Under the pieces are notes generated by a model. That model saw only the letters and a program-made list of their open reading frames with translations, did no database searches and had not been told where the DNA came from. Shown here in pieces: positions 58,459 through 64,000 of a DNA stretch of 64,000 nucleotides. The translations under genes and the position numbers were made by a program. Numbering within the stretch: the stretch's first letter is position 1; each line of letters begins with the position of its first letter. This DNA comes from Rufibacter roseolus. Lineage in GTDB: Bacteria > Bacteroidota > Bacteroidia > Cytophagales > Hymenobacteraceae. Where the stretch lies: contig NZ_JAFMSU010000002.1 in NCBI RefSeq assembly GCF_017916365.1, forward strand, positions 124,001-188,000. The letters run 5' to 3'.

Positions 58459-60864
58459 ATGTCCTTAACCAGATTCATGGCCGTTGCCCTCACCGGGTTG
58501 GTGGTTCTCGCAAAACCCGTGTTGGCGCAGCATCAGCACAATGACTATCCCATCCAGCCGGTGCCGTTCACGCACGTGCATGTGCACGATGAGTTCTGGG
58601 CGCCAAAGATGCTGGTCAACGCCACGGTGACCATTCCGCATACGCTGGAGAAAAGCCGGGAGCAGGGCCGCATCGACAATTTCCTGAGGGCCGCAGGAAA
58701 GCTGGAAGGCGATAAACTCAGCCAGTTCACCTTCGATGATACCGATATCTACAAAGTCATCGAGGGGGCGTCTTACGCCATGCAGGTGCAGAAAAACCCC
58801 AAGCTGGACGCCTACGTGGATTCCCTCATCACCATCATCGGGGATGCGCAGGAGCCCGATGGGTACCTCTTTACTTTCCGGACAGTGAAGGCGGCAAAGC
58901 CCCATGAGTGGATCGGGAGTAAGCGCTGGGAGAAGGAGGAGGAACTCAGCCATGAGCTGTACAACTCGGGGCACTTGTTTGAGGCGGCGGTGGCGCATTA
59001 CCAGGCCACCGGGAAGAAAACGCTGCTGAACATCGCCTTGAAGAATGCCGATTTGCTGGTAAAGGACTTTGGGTACGGCAAAGAGGAAAAGTACCCGGGT
59101 CACCAGGTGGTGGAGATCGGATTGGCGAGACTGTATAGAATCACGGGCAAGAAAGAGTACCTGGACCTGGCCAAGTTCTTCCTGGACGTGCGCGGGCCCA
59201 AAGGAACCGAGTACAACCAGGCGCACGCCCGGGTGGTGGACCAGCAGGAAGCGGTGGGCCACGCCGTACGGGCCACCTACATGTACACCGCCATGGCCGA
59301 TATCGCGGCGCTCACCGGCGACAAAAGCTACCTGAAAGCCATTGACGCCATCTGGAACGATGTGGTAAACAAAAAGCTGTACATCACCGGCGGCATCGGG
59401 GCGACCGGAGCCGGGGAGGCCTTTGGGAAGGCGTATGATCTGCCCAACATGTCGGCTTACGCCGAGACCTGCGCCTCCATCGCCAACGTGTACTGGAACA
59501 ACCGCATGTTCCTGCTGCACGGTGACGCCAAATACATTGACGTGCTGGAAAGAACGCTGTACAATGGGCTGCTGTCCGGCATTTCCCTTACCGGGAACCG
59601 CTTTTTTTATCCTAATCCGTTAGCCTCCATGGGGCAGCACCAGCGGGGCGAGTGGTTCAGCTGCGCCTGCTGCATCTCCAACATGACGCGGTTCCTGCCC
59701 TCGGTGCCGGGCTACGTGTACGCGCAGAACAACAATGACCTGTACGTGAACCTGTTCATGACCAGTGCCAGCGACATCAGCCTGCCCGCGGGCCAGGTGA
59801 AAGTGAAACAAACCACCAATTACCCCTGGAACGGCACCGTGGACCTGGAGGTAGACCCGCAGAAAAACAAGGGCTTCACCCTTAGGGTGAGGATTCCAGG
59901 ATGGGCGCAGCAACAGCCAGTGCCCGGTGACTTGTACACCTTCGCCGATGCCACCAGGAAGCCCATTGTCTTGAAGGTGAACGGAAAACCCATCCAATAC
60001 AGCACCGAGAAAGGCTATGCCGTTTTGAAGCGGAAATGGAAAAAAGGGGACAAAATCACGCTGGACCTGCCCATGGAAACCGAGAAAGTGCTGGCGAACA
60101 AAAACGTGAAAGACGACCTCGGGAAGTTCTCTTTCCAGCGCGGTCCTTTGGTGTACTGCTTGGAAGGTCCCGATAACAAAGACAACCTGGTGCACAACAT
60201 TCTAGTGGACAAAAACGCCCCCGTGGAGGAGGCCTTCGAGGCGAGTCTGCTGAAGGGTGTGCCGGTGATCAAAACCAACGGGGTAGGTACCAAACGGCAG
60301 GCTAACACTACTGCCCTGTTGCGAACCGAGCAGGCAGTAAAAGCCATTCCGTATTTCTCCTGGGCGAACCGCGGCTCGGTAGACATGACGGTGTGGGTAC
60401 CCTATGAGGCATCGGCCGCCAAGCCGCAACCGGCTCCTACCATCGCGTCCACCAGCAAGATCTCGGCCTCCCTTAAGAACGCCAGAACTTTAGCCGCTTT
60501 GGTAGACCAATATGATCCGCAGGATTCCCGCGACTCCAACTACCCGTACCTGCACTGGTGGCCGAATAAAAACACCAAAGAGTTTGTGCAGCTGGATTTT
60601 GACGGGGAGCATACCGTGTCTGAGTCGCAGGTGTACTGGTTCGATGACAGCCCATGGGGCGGTTGCACCATCCCGGCCTCTTACCAGATCTTCTACAAGC
60701 AAGGCGACAAGTGGCTTCCGGTGAAAAACACCACTGCCTATGAGGTTTCCAAGGACAAGTACAATATGGTCAAATTCGCTCCGGTGAAAACCACCGCCCT
60801 CCGGATGGAAATCCAATTGCCCAAGGAAGCCGCGACCGGTATCCATGAATGGGCAGTGAAGTAA
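58459..60864 (+). CDS. GH127 beta-L-arabinofuranosidase with C-terminal discoidin/CBM-like domain
   Basis: 801 residues from the ATG at 58459, which begins the signal peptide ending PVLAQ; the open frame upstream is longer but has no signal. Residues of about 25-650 are the GH127 unit: Glu336 and Cys338 in YAETCAS, the pair Cys404-Cys405 in SCACCISN, and the acid/base Glu 16 residues before Glu336 (GEAFGKAYD). The last 120 residues (QLDFDGEHTVSESQVYWFDD, IPASYQIFYKQGDKWLPV, TALRMEIQLP) form an F5/8-type-C-like sandwich, probably carbohydrate-binding. It is well diverged from the other GH127, so a different arabinoside is likely. Operator site 4 precedes it. Confidence 0.9.
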   Translation: MSLTRFMAVALTGLVVLAKPVLAQHQHNDYPIQPVPFTHVHVHDEFWAPKMLVNATVTIPHTLEKSREQGRIDNFLRAAGKLEGDKLSQFTFDDTDIYKVIEGASYAMQVQKNPKLDAYVDSLITIIGDAQEPDGYLFTFRTVKAAKPHEWIGSKRWEKEEELSHELYNSGHLFEAAVAHYQATGKKTLLNIALKNADLLVKDFGYGKEEKYPGHQVVEIGLARLYRITGKKEYLDLAKFFLDVRGPKGTEYNQAHARVVDQQEAVGHAVRATYMYTAMADIAALTGDKSYLKAIDAIWNDVVNKKLYITGGIGATGAGEAFGKAYDLPNMSAYAETCASIANVYWNNRMFLLHGDAKYIDVLERTLYNGLLSGISLTGNRFFYPNPLASMGQHQRGEWFSCACCISNMTRFLPSVPGYVYAQNNNDLYVNLFMTSASDISLPAGQVKVKQTTNYPWNGTVDLEVDPQKNKGFTLRVRIPGWAQQQPVPGDLYTFADATRKPIVLKVNGKPIQYSTEKGYAVLKRKWKKGDKITLDLPMETEKVLANKNVKDDLGKFSFQRGPLVYCLEGPDNKDNLVHNILVDKNAPVEEAFEASLLKGVPVIKTNGVGTKRQANTTALLRTEQAVKAIPYFSWANRGSVDMTVWVPYEASAAKPQPAPTIASTSKISASLKNARTLAALVDQYDPQDSRDSNYPYLHWWPNKNTKEFVQLDFDGEHTVSESQVYWFDDSPWGGCTIPASYQIFYKQGDKWLPVKNTTAYEVSKDKYNMVKFAPVKTTALRMEIQLPKEAATGIHEWAVK

Positions 60865-60879
60865 TTCGTTCACTTTATT

Positions 60880-60922
60880 CTGACTTGGGAAACTCAAAAA
60901 GATTTTGAGTTTCCCAAGTCAG
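60880..60922 (+). terminator. perfect 20-bp terminator hairpin after GH127
   Basis: Arms 60880-60899 and 60903-60922 are exact complements with a 3-base loop, and the left arm ends in AAAA. A weaker copy of the dispersed palindrome (60922-60958) follows directly. Confidence 0.75.
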
Positions 60923-61000
60923 GTTTAGGGTTCCTTTCCTAAAAACAAGCCCTAATCCTACACCTCTTTCCGCCATGAATTCTAAAAGACAGTTTTGCGT

Positions 61001-63568
61001 ATGAACGCTAGAGTTGGAACCCTTCTTCTTTGGTTCGCTTCGTTTTCGGTCTGTTTTGGTCAGAGGCAGGCTTCCATCTCTATTGATGCCCAGAAGCGTG
61101 AAAAGAAGGTGTCGCCTACCCTGCACGGGATCTTCTTTGAGGAAATCAGCCACGGGGGCGAGGGCGGTCTGTACGGCGAGCTGATCCAGAACCGAGGGTT
61201 TGAGGAAGTCCGCATCCCGAAAGGCACCACCCTGCAGAACGGGTTCCTGGTCCCTAATCCGGCGCCGCACTACAACCTGCCCAACGGACAGGCCAGCGAC
61301 TGGAAAATGCCCTGGGCCTTGAAATCGGATTGGCCGGCCTGGTCGGCCCAGACCAGCGGGGGAGCCACCGTGACGCTGGCCTTAACGCAGGAAAAGCCCC
61401 TGAATGAAGCCACGCCCAACTCGCTGAAGATAACGGTTTCCGGTCTGGAGAAATCGGGCCAAGCCAGTCTGGTCAATGAAGGGTTCTGGGGCATCAAGGT
61501 GGACCAGGGCAAAGCCTACAAGCTCAATTTCTATGCCCGCTCTGAGAAGAAATACAAGGGGCCGCTGACCGTGGCGCTGCAGAGCGAAGACGGGAAAATC
61601 CTGGCCAGCCACGTGTTCAATAACCCGCTCAAAGCCGGAGACTGGCAAAAGCTTAGTTGCGATCTGGTTGTGAAAGCTTCTGACCCGAAAGCCAAATTCG
61701 TTATCAGCTTTGGAAGTACGGGTACGCTGTTTCTGGACTTTGTTTCGCTTTTTCCAGCTGAGACCTTCAAGAACCGGGAGAACGGCTTGCGTCCTGATTT
61801 GGCGCAGTATCTGGCTGATCTAAAGCCTTCCTTCATCCGGTGGCCGGGTGGTTGCTTTGTGGAAGGCATCACTGTGGAGAGTGCACCTAACTGGAAACAG
61901 AGCATCGGGCCGGTGGAGAAAAGACCGGGCACCTTCAGCCCGTGGGGCTACTGGTCCAGCGACGGCCTGGGGTACCATGAGTTCCTGCAGTTCTGCGAAG
62001 ACACCGGCGCCGGTGCCATGTACGTCTTCAATGCCGGCGTGGCCTGCGAGTTCAGGAGCGGCACCTTCCTGCCCGATGCCCAACTGCCCGTGGTGATAGC
62101 CGATGTGCTGGACGCCATTGAGTACGCCGTAGGCCCTGCTGATTCTAAATGGGGGAAAGTAAGAGTTGCCAACGGGCACCCGGCGCCTTTCCCGCTGAAA
62201 TACGTGGAGGTGGGAAACGAGCAGCACGGTCCCTGGTACGCCAACCGGTTCAACCTTTTCTACGACGCAATCAAAGCCAAATACCCGGACCTGAAGGTGA
62301 TTGCCAGCATGGGCATTGCGGATGTGAACCGGCATACCCTGGACGGGATGAAAAAGCTGGACATCGCCGATGAGCACGCCTACAAATCGGCGTACTGGGC
62401 CATGAACAACTACGACCACTTTGACAAATACAAACGGGGCGATTGGGAACTGTACGTGGGTGAATACGCCACCAATGCCGGGGTAGGGAGCGGGAACATG
62501 CTCGCAGCGCTCAATGACGCAGTGTACATCCTGGCCATGGAGCGCAACGGCGACCTGGTGACCATGTCCAGCTACGCCCCGCTGCTGGTAAACACCAACG
62601 ATGTGGACTGGCCGGTGAACCTGATCAACTTCAACAACTCGCAGAGTTTCGCGCGGATCTCCTACTACGCCATCCAGATGTTGAACAAGCACCGCGCGGA
62701 TCAGAACCTGGCCACCACGGTTCAGGTACAGCCCGCCCAGATAACCAAGCCGGCTTTCGCCGGGGGCATCGGCTTGAGTACCTGGGATACCCAAACGGAG
62801 TACAAAGACATCCAGGTCATCCAAAAGGGCAAAGTGGTCTACAGCAGCAATTTTGAGAAAGCCGAGGGCGAATGGGAAAAGGTGCGGGGCACCTGGGGCG
62901 TGAAGGAAGGCGCCATGGGCCAAACCGCTGAGGGAGCACAGCTTTTCGCGATGCTCAAAGACAAGTCTTATGACACCTACACCCTCAAACTGAAAGGTCG
63001 AAAACTTAGCGGGTACAATGCATTCATCATCCCGTTTGCGGTGAAGGATGGGGGCAAAACGCAGGTGCGGGCGCACATAGGCTCTTACTGGAACCAGTAC
63101 GGCGTCTTCGAGCAGGTCACCGAAGGCACGGAAGTGGCGAACTTATCATCCTCCACCAAACTGCCGGAGAATATAGAAACCGGCAAGTGGTACGATATCC
63201 GGCTGGAGGTGGGCCTCAATAAAGTGGACTGCTACCTGAACGACCAATTCCTCATGAGTTACACCATCCCGGATATGTTCTACAGTATCTCGGGGGTAGA
63301 CGAAAAAACCGGCGACATCATCGTGAAAGTGGTGAACGGCTCCCCGGAAACCTTCCAGACCAACCTCAACCTGAAAGGCGCCACAAACTTATCTCCGGTT
63401 GGGGAGGTGGTAACCTTATCGGCAGAGAACTACCAGGCGGAGAATTCCTTTGAGACTCCTACAAAGTATGTTCCCCAGACTTCCAGATTAACTAATGTCA
63501 CCTCCTCCTTTAAGGTGGGCGTGAAGCCGTATTCTATCTCGGTTTACCGGCTCAAGACAAAGAAGTGA
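61001..63568 (+). CDS. GH51 alpha-L-arabinofuranosidase, secreted
   Basis: 855 residues from the ATG at 61001; an in-frame TTG lies 6 bases before it. The signal peptide ends SVCFGQ. LHGIFFEEISHGGEGGLYGELIQNR is the family's N-terminal strand, then an inserted CBM4/9-like sandwich (about 85-250), then the barrel: FIRWPGGCFVEG, KYVEVGNEQHGPWY with acid/base Glu407, YVGEYATNAG with nucleophile Glu488. A further LamG/jelly-roll-like region is inserted near 600-740 before the C-terminal domain. It removes alpha-1,2/1,3/1,5-linked arabinofuranose, including the terminal alpha-1,3 residue of extensin tetra-arabinosides. CAGTTTTG (one mismatch to TAnnTTTG) lies just upstream. Confidence 0.93.
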   Translation: MNARVGTLLLWFASFSVCFGQRQASISIDAQKREKKVSPTLHGIFFEEISHGGEGGLYGELIQNRGFEEVRIPKGTTLQNGFLVPNPAPHYNLPNGQASDWKMPWALKSDWPAWSAQTSGGATVTLALTQEKPLNEATPNSLKITVSGLEKSGQASLVNEGFWGIKVDQGKAYKLNFYARSEKKYKGPLTVALQSEDGKILASHVFNNPLKAGDWQKLSCDLVVKASDPKAKFVISFGSTGTLFLDFVSLFPAETFKNRENGLRPDLAQYLADLKPSFIRWPGGCFVEGITVESAPNWKQSIGPVEKRPGTFSPWGYWSSDGLGYHEFLQFCEDTGAGAMYVFNAGVACEFRSGTFLPDAQLPVVIADVLDAIEYAVGPADSKWGKVRVANGHPAPFPLKYVEVGNEQHGPWYANRFNLFYDAIKAKYPDLKVIASMGIADVNRHTLDGMKKLDIADEHAYKSAYWAMNNYDHFDKYKRGDWELYVGEYATNAGVGSGNMLAALNDAVYILAMERNGDLVTMSSYAPLLVNTNDVDWPVNLINFNNSQSFARISYYAIQMLNKHRADQNLATTVQVQPAQITKPAFAGGIGLSTWDTQTEYKDIQVIQKGKVVYSSNFEKAEGEWEKVRGTWGVKEGAMGQTAEGAQLFAMLKDKSYDTYTLKLKGRKLSGYNAFIIPFAVKDGGKTQVRAHIGSYWNQYGVFEQVTEGTEVANLSSSTKLPENIETGKWYDIRLEVGLNKVDCYLNDQFLMSYTIPDMFYSISGVDEKTGDIIVKVVNGSPETFQTNLNLKGATNLSPVGEVVTLSAENYQAENSFETPTKYVPQTSRLTNVTSSFKVGVKPYSISVYRLKTKK

Positions 63569-63667
63569 GTAAGTAAAAACATGGAGCATTTAGCGCCTCC
63601 TTATTTATAATTGGCTACTAAACGAAGCCTACCTAACCTAAATGAATTTCCCCTAAATCTATACCCT

Positions 63668-64000
63668 ATGGCAGATTTACACTCCCTGGAAAAACAGAAA
63701 CTGGAGAGCCTTCTCAGGATGAAGCAGGGTTTTCTCCTGAATTTCACAGATGTCTCTTTGCAGGCCTTTGTTATCAAGAGTGTAGGGCTGGATTTCAACC
63801 ATGAGAAGTATAGGAATGGCTCAGGGTCAAAGGCCAGCCGGATGCGGGAGTTATGGAAGGTGGAGCCTAACTTTATAGTGGCCAAACTGATATTTGACCT
63901 TTGTCAGTATATCAAAGACCTGAAAGAAAGAAAGGGAGAAGCGCTCCTGCCCGATGAACAACGGCTTTTGGAAGAATGCTTTGGCATAAGCAGACGGTTG
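63668..64000 (+). CDS. abortive-infection-like protein, N-terminal part, 3' end outside window
   Basis: An ATG at 63668 opens a frame that runs 111 codons to the window edge. LEKQKLESLLRMKQGFLLNF, FVIKSVGLDFNHEKYRNGSG, and SKASRMRELWKVEPNFIVAK resemble the N-terminal region seen in front of Abi_C-type (abortive infection) proteins; the C-terminal domain that would prove it is not visible. It is more AT-rich than the GH51 gene and may begin a defence or accessory segment. Confidence 0.5.
   Translation, partial: MADLHSLEKQKLESLLRMKQGFLLNFTDVSLQAFVIKSVGLDFNHEKYRNGSGSKASRMRELWKVEPNFIVAKLIFDLCQYIKDLKERKGEALLPDEQRLLEECFGISRRL

Overview
The window reads as a piece of a Bacteroidota chromosome, most likely Cytophagales and Hymenobacteraceae-like (a lineage guess from gene content and moderate GC). 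It carries a SusC/SusD pair, a protein with a type IX secretion C-terminal sorting domain, -7 boxes of the Bacteroidota form TAnnTTTG, few purine-rich ribosome binding sites, and many PUL-style glycoside hydrolases. There is no rRNA and no CRISPR array. There is one tRNA (CAU anticodon, probably Ile2).

Bases 1-4,000: the end of a methyltransferase gene, then four AT-rich minus-strand genes (GNAT, SMI1/KNR4, WD40, suppressor-of-fused). They are separated by related hairpin repeats that share GGTCTCRTRTA, TGTAAAC and GTTTACA blocks. The layout is one gene followed by one repeat, as in an integron-type cassette array, but no integrase is visible.

Bases 4,200-12,240: housekeeping genes. A tandem D-Ala-D-Ala ligase fusion, a PASTA protein, a T9SS cargo protein and a rhodanese run on the plus strand. 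A site-2-like protease and a HAD hydrolase face a tRNA gene.

Bases 12,240-28,140: a tRNA-flanking scar, GH5 and GH39 enzymes, an S41 protease divergent from a membrane-anchored winged-helix regulator, a 1,905-residue PAS/GAF histidine kinase with a compositionally foreign middle, a PhoX-like lipoprotein, and an imelysin-like/di-haem peroxidase fusion lipoprotein.

Bases 28,140-63,570: a coherent locus of about 35 kb that I read as a system for plant hydroxyproline-rich glycoproteins (extensin or arabinogalactan-protein type). It holds SusC/SusD, two intact GH127 beta-L-arabinofuranosidases plus a GH127 remnant, a GH51 alpha-L-arabinofuranosidase, a GH97 of the retaining alpha-galactosidase type (frameshifted), a GH2 beta-galactosidase, two S9 dipeptidyl peptidases, M1, M24 (Xaa-Pro type) and DUF885 peptidases. 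In the middle lies a complete four-gene trans-4-hydroxy-L-proline catabolic operon (epimerase, D-Hyp dehydrogenase, deaminase, 2-oxoglutarate-semialdehyde dehydrogenase) with a divergent AraC regulator. Together they could strip the sugars, cut the Pro/Hyp-rich peptide and burn the released hydroxyproline to 2-oxoglutarate. A direct-repeat motif with a 21-bp period (GYTAAYATRGTAT, then GCTAAYATGCTGAA) sits upstream of four transcription units in this locus and looks like a shared operator.

The last 333 bases hold the start of a gene resembling the N-terminal part of abortive-infection family proteins. About a dozen roughly 36-bp degenerate palindromes are scattered between genes across the whole window.
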